Source: Stenocarpella maydis
Taxonomy: Eukaryota; Ascomycota; Sordariomycetes; Diaporthales; Diaporthaceae
Length of the DNA: 64,000 nt
Assembly: GCA_002270565.1 (NCBI GenBank)
Contig: NQMI01000122.1
Location: 62,001 to 126,000, forward strand
Direction of reading: 5' to 3'
A model generated the notes under the pieces. That model ran no database searches and was not told the origin of the DNA. It worked only from the letters and a program-made list of their open reading frames with translations. The translations under genes and the position numbers were made by a program. The first letter of the stretch is position 1, and every line of letters starts with the position of its first letter. Positions 46,847 through 57,251 of the stretch are shown here, piece by piece.

Positions 46847-49402
46847 TCAAGATGCCTGGCCGAAAATGCTCAGTGGCCGCGCAAGCTTGACGAACATTTC
46901 CTCCCTCTCGCCCTCGGGAGTGCTCAGAATAGTGACGGCGCCCCCGGCACCGATGTGCCAGGTCTCCTTCTCCTCTCCATCTGTTTCGCCTTTCTGGCAC
47001 TCGTCGTCCCAGCGGAACATGCTTCTTATGGTGACACTCCAGTCACCTCTGCCCGAGACGCACATATAACCGACAATGCCTGAGTAGAGACTCCTCTCCT
47101 TGTCCCCCTCGATTTGCTGTAGGATCTCACAGCTTCTCTTTTTCGGTGCACCTGTCATGCTCCCTGGTGGGAGACTGGCCGAGAGCACGTCGAGGCCCGA
47201 ATAACGCTCCTGGGGCCTGGGTTTGCTCGACTGCGGAAGCTGTCCCTCCACCACGGTGATCATCTGGTAGACCGTCTGATACTCCTCGACCCTGAGCAAC
47301 TCTGGCACCCATACCTGGCCTGCCCCACAGACCCCATGCATGTCGTGCCTGACCAGGTCCACGATCATCAAGTTCTCAGCTTCCTCTTTCGGGACGTGCA
47401 GGATCTCTTCCGCCTCCTTGAGGCTTGTCGCGCATCCCTCGGCGGGTTCGGATGATTTCTTGACGGTACCTTTCATAGGCTTCATGGCGCACAGGCCGGA
47501 GCGGTCATAATGTAGGAAGCGCTCCGGTGACGAGCTGACGAGGGTCGCACCACCGAGGCGAATGTAAGAAGCAAATGGCGCCGGGTTGCGCTTCCTCAGC
47601 GTGCGGTAAAGGTCCCAGGACGTGTCTGAGCATGGGTTGGCTTTCCGAGGGCTTGCGCCGGGCCTCCCAGATGCTACAGCGGGCTGCTCTATGTGGTGAG
47701 CTTTCTCTTCGGCCGTCACGGTCCTTGTGATGTGAGTCTGGTCGGTCAGACACAACTCGTAAGAGTCGCCGGCTGCAATGTACTCCTGGCACATGCGCAC
47801 CTTGGCCTCATACTTGGCCTGCTCTGGTTTCCGAATCTGTGTCTCCAGCACGCACGGCAGCTTGGCGACCCTCTGAGAGCCCATACGAGGTCCCCGCCGC
47901 CACAAGCTGGAACCCTCCAGTTTTGCTTGCGCCGAGGCGATCCACCCTATGTCGCCATCCAGATCTTGGATGTGTAGTATTCCCTCCTCGTGGTCCACGA
48001 CGATGGACCTTGAGGCCCAGACTAGACACAGATCCGGTCTATGGTGCCCTCTCTCCTGACCCAACGAAATCCCAATGTCGCCAAGCCCTTGCTCGTATGA
48101 CACATAGCCGACAAATCCGCCCAAGAACGGCAGGTCTCTTTCGTGTGGGACACCCCCCCCGTGCATCTCCAGAGATTGTTGCTTGCGCCCGTGGAACTCG
48201 GCCAGAAGGTGCCACACGCTTTCCCCGGGCTGAAACGAGACATTGTATGACGGCTGTCCCGGAGAGACAATGGTGATGAAACTGTCTCCTGTGTGACTCT
48301 GGAGGCGCACACACTCATCGACTTCGAGAGCGATGATGCTGAACCTCCCTCGGACGTCCACGCCTGTCTTCAACCTTGGCTGGTTTCCGTTCGCGGAATC
48401 AAGGATGACATGACTAGTGGCAGTACGGCCGAGCACCTCCACGATATCAGGGACCTCAACCCCTGTTTCTGGCGGAATGCTGATGCTGGCGGACTTGTAC
48501 TGAAGTTTTCGATTGGTATCGTGTAGCAGTGACTCCCATGCATCCCTCCCATATTCTCTGCCGATATTGACAGAGGCAACTTGCCGAAGAAGACTGGGTT
48601 TGAAGGCTTTCCTCGCCAGGATGTCGTTGGCACCCAGGCTAGCAGTCGCTCTGTTCCCGCAGTTCCACCGCGAGGCCTGCCTGAACCAGTTGCGGACGAC
48701 CCGGTTCCCTGCTTCTTCCGTGCAGACAGACTCGGGGTGATATTGCAGTCCCCAGAATGGTTTGCACCGATGCTTCATGGCCATCAAGATCCTCTCCTTC
48801 TCTCGACCACCCCCCCGGTCCTCTTCCACCCACGCGAGAGGGATAATGTCGCAGAGCCCTTCTGGGGGATCCCACTTCCGGCCTTGCCAGTCGCTCGCAG
48901 TATCCTGTCCCACGTCGGCACAGAGGCTGTGATATAGCGTCGCGTCGAAGCTTTGAACACCGTCAAAGATATCGTCCCCTTGAGAACCCCCTGCCGCTGA
49001 ACGGTGCTCAATCCTCCGGACCATTCCGTGCAGTCCCCGCCTCAGCCTCCGCACCTTGCCACCACACGAGAGCACAAGGCTCTGGAAGCCCAAGCATACT
49101 CCCAGCACCGGCACCAGCTCATCGCCAGGCAGCTCCCAGAGCCATTTCATTAGACCCACATCGGCCTCATTCTGGGGCGACCCTGGCCCTGGGCCGCACA
49201 CTACGGCTTCGTAGTGCGAGAGCTCGCGACGGAACTCATCCTTGGAGATGGCGGTGTCGATGGGCAGGACGTATACCTCAACGTCCAAGAGAGTAGCCAG
49301 CAGAGAGGTTATGTTGTTCGAGAAGGAGTCATACGCATCGATGAACAGGATTCTTGGCTGGTGTGAAGATGATATCCGTGGTGACTCCCCGAGCGACCCC
49401 AT
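46847..49402 (-). CDS. ABZ1: Aminodeoxychorismate (PABA) synthase, bifunctional
   Basis: Single-exon gene for an 851-residue fusion of PabA (glutamine amidotransferase) and PabB (chorismate aminating) that makes 4-amino-4-deoxychorismate for folate. The class I amidotransferase domain fills the first 250 residues: RILFIDAYDSFSNNI, CGPGPGSPQ, the nucleophile in VLGVCLGFQSL and the His-Glu pair in GLQYHPES. The chorismate-binding domain follows, with LCAMKPMKGTVKKS, DLVRHDMHGVCGAG and LPPGSMTGAPKKRSCEIL. MKGT rather than the anthranilate-synthase type PIAGT in that position supports PABA synthase; the Lys of MKGT is the aminodeoxychorismate nucleophile in this family. The upstream cytosolic partner ABZ2 (lyase) is not in the window. 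Confidence 0.94.
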   Translation of the reverse strand: MGSLGESPRISSSHQPRILFIDAYDSFSNNITSLLATLLDVEVYVLPIDTAISKDEFRRELSHYEAVVCGPGPGSPQNEADVGLMKWLWELPGDELVPVLGVCLGFQSLVLSCGGKVRRLRRGLHGMVRRIEHRSAAGGSQGDDIFDGVQSFDATLYHSLCADVGQDTASDWQGRKWDPPEGLCDIIPLAWVEEDRGGGREKERILMAMKHRCKPFWGLQYHPESVCTEEAGNRVVRNWFRQASRWNCGNRATASLGANDILARKAFKPSLLRQVASVNIGREYGRDAWESLLHDTNRKLQYKSASISIPPETGVEVPDIVEVLGRTATSHVILDSANGNQPRLKTGVDVRGRFSIIALEVDECVRLQSHTGDSFITIVSPGQPSYNVSFQPGESVWHLLAEFHGRKQQSLEMHGGGVPHERDLPFLGGFVGYVSYEQGLGDIGISLGQERGHHRPDLCLVWASRSIVVDHEEGILHIQDLDGDIGWIASAQAKLEGSSLWRRGPRMGSQRVAKLPCVLETQIRKPEQAKYEAKVRMCQEYIAAGDSYELCLTDQTHITRTVTAEEKAHHIEQPAVASGRPGASPRKANPCSDTSWDLYRTLRKRNPAPFASYIRLGGATLVSSSPERFLHYDRSGLCAMKPMKGTVKKSSEPAEGCATSLKEAEEILHVPKEEAENLMIVDLVRHDMHGVCGAGQVWVPELLRVEEYQTVYQMITVVEGQLPQSSKPRPQERYSGLDVLSASLPPGSMTGAPKKRSCEILQQIEGDKERSLYSGIVGYMCVSGRGDWSVTIRSMFRWDDECQKGETDGEEKETWHIGAGGAVTILSTPEGEREEMFVKLARPLSIFGQAS

Positions 49403-50660
49403 TTCTGGACTTGGTCAAACCAGACAGGTGGGCTGAGAAAGGGAGTGGATCGTGAAGTATATCCAGTGAGCAGTAGTGCAGATCCTGTTTACCCAGGAGG
49501 GGTTATGAATGCACATAGCCCTCACCACATTCGCGGACCAATGTTGGCACAGTCGCGGTGCACAAGTACTGTCAGAAGGTGTGCACCCGTTCGAACTGAA
49601 GCAGGATGGGACGGACAAACGGGTCACGCTCGGGATCGTGGGTCAGCCAGTCGGTGTCAGCGCCCGGTGGACACGCCGTGATCGGATGCCGACACTGACA
49701 ATGCGCGGGCTTCAAGTCCCCCAGCGGTGGATACGAATGGAGAGACAGGTCAAATCAGAGAGAGATAGGATTGGGGTTGGCCTAGTGTTTGGCCAAAAGT
49801 TGGATTGACTGTTAGTCGGCCGAGACTGCTCGAGTCGCCTAAGCCGAGCCGCTGCTAAATGACTCGGCTTCCGCGCTGCGGGCTTTTCATCCGAGCGCGT
49901 CATTGAGATTCCCTCTCACCCATCATCTGCACTTGCTCCGCCCATGTGTTCGCTCCGATAAGTAGCCCACGGGTTCTCGTCTGCAAGTACGTGAGGTAAG
50001 TTCATCCCCACTGTGGTTCAAGATTGCTCCATGTCTGAGACTGGTGCTTGTCACGGAAAGAGTCTCGTCACTGCGCCGGCGGTTGCGCTCCCACCCCCAC
50101 CCAGACTTGGGTCACTTTGGCTCGGATATATAAGAGAGCAAAAGAACATATTTACTCTCGACGGAGTGCGTCTCCTAGGAATTTAACATGTAGTTTCGCA
50201 AGCAGACCGACGCAGCAAGGAGATAATCTCTTCAACGAGCAATAATTCGATCCAGATTATTTACAACATGCCTAGGGGTTCTGATATGTGGGTCATGGAC
50301 GCTACCACCAACGTGCTTCGCCTGGCAACGCGTGAAGAGGAACGGGAGAACCTTCGAAGTTTCCCACAGAGGTTCCGCAGAGAAGGGGCCTAGGTTCTTG
50401 ACGAGAACAGCCATGTATATCGTCAGGCCACGCTGGCCGAGGCCCGCCAATTGAGCCGCGCCGAGCCAAGCACCTGGCAGCGTGAACGCGACGAGGACCG
50501 TCGGGAGCAGGACTGTAGGAGGGCCCGCAGGAGACGGACGAGACGCTCGGGATGTATTCATTTCTTTATGGGGGTCCTTAGATGAGAGGATCCCCGATAA
50601 CAGCAGCAGAATGGCAAATAGATTAATCCCAGCCATGCCCGGGTGAAGCCAATAGGGCTT
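49403..50660. other. Intergenic region, start of accessory segment
   Basis: The first 500 bp should contain the ABZ1 promoter. Around 49815-49870 two GCCGAG-type motifs flank GACTGCTCGAGTC, a short imperfect palindrome. A 41-codon plus-strand frame from 50269 (MPRGSDMWVMDATTNVLRL) ends in a stop and may be a gene scrap belonging to the decayed region that follows. Confidence 0.4.
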
Positions 50661-50699
50661 TGCCATACACAGTGCCGAACTTGACGCTAGATACGCACG

Positions 50700-53190
50700 C
50701 AATGTCTCCTGTTCCTAGAATCCTGAACTTCGTAAGAAATTACGCTACCTTATTAAACCTGCTCGCGAGCATATTTCATGGCCATTATGTACAAGTCCTC
50801 ACGGCTCTCTCTGTCGCAAGCAACGTCATCCGGTTCGTCGATTTGGGCAGTGAGCTTTTGTCGAAACCAAAAAGGCTCTCCCCGTCAAAGAATGGTGTAT
50901 TAGACTCAACAATCTATCCAGAGTGCATAATTGATGACCCGACCTTGCCCCTTCAGAGCCTGAAGAGGAAGTTTGCCAGAGGATAGGATCCTCTCCAGTG
51001 GAAGTTCTCCCACGGGAGAGGGAAACGACGATACTCTTGAAGAAGTGTGCAGAAGATCTTTAGGAATCACTGAGTATTTGAAAAGCAGACTGGAGCGGCT
51101 CAGATTTATAGTGGAGGAGACTGATAAATCTGGTCACAAATACCATACGAGCCAACCACTGCAGAGCGAGACACTGGATGATGCGCTGTCTCCGGGACGC
51201 CGGAAACCGGGAGGTTTGAGGGCTTCAGATCTTGAACCTAAACAAGTCTCCTAGGAAAGATGTTTCACCAAATGGGGCCATTTTCGCACAGCCCTTCAAG
51301 AGGTCTGGAGCAAGCAGGAGTTAGAGGAATCGGCAGGTACATTATGGGAGTTTAGAATCGAGATTTATTTCAGTATTCTCCTCATGTTCCCGTATATTCA
51401 ACAGTCTTCCGACTTTTCCTTACATGGTGGGAAGTAACATCCATCAAAGGGAATCACTCATTGATCTCGCCCGCACAGCATGTTGATTTGTATCACCAAT
51501 CGGCCCAACCCACCCAGCTCATCCTGGACAGCTATCTGCAAACGCGGGATGGATTGGCCGCTCAGCTGAGGCTACAGGCCCAAAAATTGCTCGAAATTAA
51601 GGGAATACGCGAGGAAGGCCGTGTTACGAATTGTCAGCAATTGAGGACGTGACCATGATGGAAAAGGTCCGATTGGCTCACTGGAGATCCCAAGAGGGCT
51701 CAGGATCTGGTTTCAAACCGATTCAGCATGCCCAGGTCACACTTTGTGTCCGGAGAGCTTCGAGATATCCTCCAGGGCTCCCTTCGACATGAGCGTTATC
51801 CCTGAGGCTCCTCAGTATGCCAGGTATGCGAAATTGGATCGTAGAAGTTCTTCCCGGGATTTCTGGACCAACTGGACATCACTGTGTCCAAACAATTGCG
51901 GGATTACGGCGGTGCTTCAACTATCAGCCGTGTGGATCTGGCCATGCCCGAAGATCGAGTACTCAATCCAATATCGAGCTACCAAGAAGCCAATTTGCGT
52001 GGGAAACTGTCAGTTGGAGCTGGCGCGCAGCATCATCGGACTGGGGCCGTCGCGGTACCAGGGGTCAAGTAAGCGGGTACAGCGAGCAGCTTTGTAGGAC
52101 TCCCGAGAAATATGGGAATCACGCGCCACGAAGACTCGAAATTCGATAACCTCTTTGTTGTAGACCAGGATGCCAACCACCACTTGCTCAGGGAGGTCAT
52201 TCAAGATGCCTCTAGCTCCAGTGGACCTTATCCCGAGGCGCTAGAGGCAGTCCACTTGACTGTCACCACATTCTCCAGGGTGCTAGGTACTGACCCGAAC
52301 TTCTCGCATGACAATGGGTCAAACCATTGGGAAGACGCGCTCGTAAACTCAGCGTGCCACTTCCTTCTGAAGACAAGTCTGAGAATGAAATCGAGTGGAG
52401 TCGGATTGCGGAGGCCTAGGTGGCCGTCATTGAGTTGCTCGTCCAAGATAGAGCAGGTCTGGATTAGTGACCGAACGACAGGACAGACTTCAAGGTAGTC
52501 CGAAACTTCCTATTGAAATAGTATATCCATTGATCTCTCCCGGGGTGCCTTGCCCAAAGAGCGTCAATATTGGCTAGGTAAATGGAGACGAAAAGAAAAA
52601 GGAAAGGACCTCGGGAAAGGTTCAATGTTCCGCGAGATGAAGAAATGGTAGTCTCCAGAAGTCCATGGACCAGAATAAGACGCTCACAGGTAGGCTGCCA
52701 GAAGAACCATTACAGAGGAAAATAGGGTTGATATATTTTGGTATTAGTAGTTATAGTCCGCCTATTACCATGCTCTAAGAAGTCACGAAGCAACCAAGGC
52801 ATCTCTCTAACAGAGCCCCGGAGAGCAACAACGAGTGCCGAGATAGCAGCTCCTGATACGATCATCGAAATCTATGCTCCTTTCGCAGTAACATCAACAT
52901 CAAGGTTGTTGAGTCTGCGGGCAGAGTCTGCCACCTATAAAATCCATAGATCCGGCCATCGCAAGCAGTAAGAAACCCACAGTAGCATATGGAGCCAGAG
53001 CCTTGTGGCTTGGTGCTTCCTTGTTTCCTAATACATCTTTTCGTAGAGATCATCGAGTTTGCTATAGCAAATAAGGTTGGGTTTGTTCCTGGTGACATGT
53101 TCATATACCTCTGCCAAATCACAAGGGTTGATTCTGCCGCCAATAACCATAGGTAACTACTCAAGTCCCAGACCCTCGGGATCTTGTCGC
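50700..53190 (+). pseudogene. Decayed STAND/NACHT-type NTPase gene
   Basis: Successive plus-strand frames, none complete, resemble in order the parts of a large fungal STAND protein (NLR-like). The first frame has LTALSVASNVIRFVDLGSEL, the usual start of the N-terminal domain of these proteins. The next (from 50973) has LEEVCRRSLGITEYLKSRLE, then after a stop KWGHFRTALQEVWSKQELEE, which matches the helical linker typical of the family. Near 51990-52150 FAWETVSWSW and a region before PRRLEIRLD correspond loosely to the end of a nucleotide-binding domain, and 53045-53155 reads like an ankyrin-type repeat (EIIEFAIANKVGFVPGDMF). I cannot find an intact P-loop. Frames shift and stop many times, so it is a pseudogene. 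Boundaries are approximate; the family assignment rests on pattern memory only. Confidence 0.5.
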
Positions 53191-53746
53191 CTGTAACCCA
53201 ATTTGAGACGGGGTGGGTGTCCAGGTCGATCCCGAATCACTGGAGAGGCCGACGTTCGCCGCCGACCTCAGTACACTGCTTTCCCTTTATGTACAGCTAA
53301 GAGAATGGTTGTATCCGTAAGAGCTCGGCAATTAACTGCAGTCCAGAAACATAAAGTCCGGATTCAACAACCGAAGTTCAGAGCACGAAGTTAGCGGATG
53401 GCTCTTTCCACAAAACGAAATATCAAAGGAGGGAGGATCCCTGAGTTTTGATTACCTAGGTGCTCTGGGCCCAGAATTCGTCTCCACTTGATGACCTTAA
53501 TATAGCATGCATGCATACCTAGGTAGCGGCTCATTATCAACTGGCGGAATTCACCGACACCAAAGGTGAATCATTAAACATTGAAAGTATACTGACCCCA
53601 TGGAAGTCTTGCCTTGCTGTTCGTCAGGATGGCAATTTTCGAAAATACAAGACAGCGTCATTGCAGTGCAATTGCCGTTCCGCTTTTGCTCTATGTGATG
53701 CCTCGAGGCTATCCTATGGGAAATGGATCCTACCGGATGCTAAAGC
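53191..53746. other. Intergenic region
   Basis: No gene seen; a GCATGCATGC-containing spot (53508-53517) and an ACCTAGGTAGC motif occur near 53516. Confidence 0.45.
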
Positions 53747-55241
53747 TCAATCCACGTTACCCTGGCTGTCGATCTCATCCCTGCCCTGCTCCGCAGCACC
53801 AGGTCTAGGTCTCTCGGACTCGGTTTCCTTGTCGTGGCCTCGACCCTGCTGGCTCTCTTTCCTCCCAAGCGACTCTTGCGTCTCCCATGCTTCGCCCTTG
53901 TGTCCACCTTTTCGTACGTTGGTAAAGTTGACGTCCTGATTGCCGCCCATGTTCTCGAGGACTGCCTCAGGCGCATCCGACTCACTTCCTTGGTAGGACT
54001 TTGCAGAGTCGCTGCCTTGGAGACTGGGCCGTGCTGTTTTGCGCTCCCCCTCTTCAACGCCAGGGGTGGGAGCTGCCTGGTCCTCGTCCTGCTTTACGGC
54101 CTGGCTCTCTTCATCGGATTGATGAATTCCAGGCTGTCTGCCGAACCTAGTAAGAATTGCGTCACGCGTGCTTGTAATACCTTTGCGAATGTTGCTCGGC
54201 GCCCAGGCACCGTTGTTGACAGGGCTGTCTCCGGTGTATATGAAGATGTCGTAGGTCAGAGCACCAAAGAAGCATGCGAAGAATGGAACGAAGAATGGGA
54301 TCTACAATTCTTGTTAGTGTTTGTAAGGCACGAAACTGCCAGGCCATTAGTGGGCGTACCCAGAAGTAATAGTTGTAGGCAGACCAAGCGTTCTTGTAAC
54401 CAAGAATGGCCAGCCACGTTCTCCCCATGAGGTCGCGGGCTGGATTGATGGGAGATCCAGTCTCCCAACCGAAGGCGGCCATGACGACAAAGTTCAGCCA
54501 AAAGAAAGCGATAACAAAGAACCCACCGCCCTTCAGGTCGGCGCCATTCTCGTCCCGGACGGCGAGGATGAGAAACGTCATGAAGAAATTGGCGACGAAC
54601 TCGGAGAAGACCTGACTGCCTAGTGGCACGAATGGCTGTGGGAACTGGCAGAAGATCTTTGCGGTTGTGGTAGGGCTCGGAGGGATGGTTCGGATGCCGT
54701 GGCCTTCGTATTGGTCTATGGCCGAAATGTAGTTGGCGTACACGAGGCCGTGACCGCAGAAGGCACCAAGGAACTGAGCGGCGGCATAGACTGGCCAGCG
54801 GCACAGGGGCAAGCCCCGGAAGAGACAGTTAGTCAGAGTCATGGCGGGGTTGAGATAGGCTCCTGAGTCTCCAGCGACGTAGATGCCAAAAATCATGGCG
54901 GCAGACCACCCAAGACAGATGGCGAGCCAGTCGCCAAACTGGTACTTGCTGAGATAGGTGACTGCTGTGACGGATCCTCCGAGGAGCATCATGACCAGCA
55001 CGCCCCAAAACTCCAAGAGCGGCTCGCGGAAGATGAGGCGCAGGCGGGGCAGCCACGAGAGCTCCGGGTCAGCCGTGCCAGGCCTGGTCTCGACCGTCGG
55101 CTTCAGGCCCATGCGGTTTCTTGTGAACTCGAGGGCATCATAGGTCTTTCGCTTGGTTGGGCCCGCGTTCGGTTGCGACCTCTGAGGACCCGATTCGTTG
55201 GCCGTGTCGGCCGGGGGTTTCCTGCGGCGGGCTGGCGGCAT
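53747..55241 (-). CDS. Aquaglyceroporin (glycerol facilitator, MIP family)
   Basis: Channel of 478 residues in two exons, 55241-54360 and 54301-53747, separated by a 58-bp intron (GTACGC donor, TTGTAG acceptor, CTAAC branch). About 75 basic residues precede six membrane helices. Both half-helix motifs are present: GAYLNPAMTL and GSPINPARDLMGR. The Asp after the second NPAR is typical of glycerol-conducting members rather than water-only aquaporins. The frame continues past the donor into a longer alternative, but only the spliced form gives the sixth helix (IPFFVPFFACFFGALTYDIF) and a natural tail. The cytosolic C-tail of about 160 residues is charged and disordered, a regulatory region as in yeast Fps1 or Yfl054-type channels. 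Likely function is glycerol or small-solute flux in osmotic adaptation. Confidence 0.92.
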
Positions 55242-56261
55242 GTTGTCAGGGTAGAACTGGACCAGGCGATGCTGTTACCTTGTTACTTTGTAGAGCTGTG
55301 ATAGTGAGGCTGAGGTTGAGGATGCAGCGCGGGTGCACACGTGGCCCGCGGGCAAGAGGATGGCACAGAAGGAAGCAGTTTCTGCTTCGAGTGCTGGGGA
55401 AAGCCCCGTGCTGCAAGGCGACGGGCGTCCTCTCGGTGCCCTGTGCTGTACCTCCCCAGATGAGGTCGGGCTGCGTGGCTGAACCGTGTGGCCTTGGCCA
55501 CCTAGGGCACTCATCCAGAGCTGCCTGAGCACATACTTACTAGCGGCCTTGTCCGTTGCTGTCACTCTGGAGTGCCTAGGCTAAACTAGGAGAGCGACTG
55601 GAAAAATAAACAAACAGCACTCAGTGGCAGGCAGCCAGATGAATTATGGGCCGGATCCTGCGTTGTGCTCAAGAGCTGTCGTCATTTCTGCGTCGGTCCT
55701 TCTCACGGCCCCCACGACAATTACTAATTGCAGACAAGAGACTGACAGCAATGAAAGCTACGTGTACGGCAGAGCGTGTTTGGCGATCCTAAGCAGCAGG
55801 TTCGACTCAACACCACCTTTACTTGGCCAACGATACTCTTCAGGCCCCTTGTTTTCTATCATACAATCAAGGCTTGACAAGCGGTTGGTAACAAAAGAAT
55901 GTCATCCGGGGCCAGGCAAACAGACTTGCAGTCTAGGAATGGTTGTTGGATTTTTACATGTTTCTGTTAGGAACATAGGCGTGGCTTTAGTATCTTGAAC
56001 CATAGCTAGAGAGAGAGCAATAGCGCTCCAGGGGCACCAGCTGGCAGCCGCCTGGCGGGGAGGCCAGCCTGCAGCAGCCCCCTCAGTGCTGCTGCTGCTG
56101 CCAGACCTTCTTCCCTCTGGGTGCCCTTCTGCAACAACCCAACCAAGTAAAATACAGTCAACCCCAACCCCAACCCCAACTTGCATACCACAGGAATACC
56201 TAGGCCCAGGAAATACCCACGCATAGGTAATACCTCGTAAGTACCTGCAGGACCTATAGAT

Positions 56262-56455
56262 TAGGGATAAAATTAATAACTTAATTTTTATACTAAGTTT
56301 TTCTCTTATATATCTAATTAAACGTTAAAATATGAATTAAAATAAATAATATAAAGTTATTTACTTAACCTTATATCTTTTAATAAACTATATATATCTA
56401 TTTTTACTATTTAAAGCCTATATAGTTCTCTTTCTACTACCTAAAGGCTTAAGCC
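56262..56455. repeat. AT-rich RIP-like block 3
   Basis: About 190 bp of AT-rich sequence ([25 protein letters not shown]) bordered on both sides by CCTAGG-containing DNA. It probably is a degraded repeat. Confidence 0.55.
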
Positions 56456-56523
56456 TAAGTATTTCCTAGGCCTAGGAATACCCTGCTGCAGGGCAGGCAA
56501 GGACCTGTCGCATCAGACAGGGA

Positions 56524-56847
56524 TTGTCAGCCACTTGCATTGACTAGCGCTGGGGGTGGAGACCCACATGGCGGCTAATGTCAGCCGTCTGCATTAGCGC
56601 CGAGGCAATGCCTAATTTGACGTCTCAGCCAGCAACTACAACTACACTTCCCTCTGTGAGCACCCTAAACGTTAAATCCCCTCGGACATTTTCTATTGGC
56701 AACCCTGGACCCGTCAGGCCACACCTGGCCCAGCCTCATAGCAAAAGCGACTTCAAGTGTAGAGGTCAAGGTTTAACATGTGGGATGCTTGCGGAGGTGC
56801 AAGTGTAGAAGGACAGGGCGGCCAATGTCAGCCGTTTGCATTAGCGC
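56524..56847. repeat. Dispersed repeat copy B with internal 30-bp direct repeats
   Basis: 56571-56600 and 56818-56847 are 30-bp direct repeats (GCGGCTAATGTCAGCCGTCT...) with only two differences, both transitions; a third, weaker copy is at 56524-56550. Between them, 56667-56762 aligns with copy A at 9372-9465. The arrangement resembles a short element with terminal direct repeats. Confidence 0.7.
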
Positions 56848-57251
56848 GGTCGACAAGGAGACAGGCGTAGCCACCGTTGCCTGAGATGAACGGTATATGC
56901 TGCCACGAATGCTCCCGACAGAGGCTCTGCTGAGGGTCTTGGAATGCACCCGGCTGACGGCTCGGGACATCTAACAAGGGGTTCGAGGTTGCAGATTGTC
57001 CAGCTGCGGCTTACCAAGCTGCTCAAGAGCATCTGATCTGCTGGCTTGGCTGGGAATCATTTCTAAGCAGCCCGAGGTTGTTGGTTGGAGCTTTGATGCA
57101 TCATGCCCTGGCAGGTGTCCTATAAAGCGTCGAGGACATCGTTCTCCGACCTGTGTCCTCCCCTCGCAACGCACACAACAGTCTTCTTCGTAGCAGCCTT
57201 GATCTTCCCCCCTCCGACTCCCGCCAAGCTGCGGCAACCGAGCAGCCCACA

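Larger units (their letters stand above)
55242..57251. other. Intergenic region with repeats
   Basis: No gene seen. It contains a CCCCAA array of about four units (56160-56180), an AT-rich block, and a group of dispersed and direct repeats described separately. TATAAA at 57121, about 130 bp ahead of the MFS start codon, is a reasonable TATA box for that gene. Confidence 0.5.

Noticed and set aside
50232..50702. 156-codon minus-strand frame with hydrophobic start
   Set aside because: Pattern is better explained as antisense of scraps around the decayed STAND gene; no conserved motif.
53747..54360. Unspliced read-through ending of the aquaglyceroporin
   Set aside because: It loses the sixth membrane helix, whereas the 58-bp intron with CTAAC branch restores it and a continuous tail.
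55780..55815. GGTTCGACTC, resembling a tRNA T-loop
   Set aside because: No matching acceptor, anticodon or D arm around it; no tRNA gene was found anywhere in the window.
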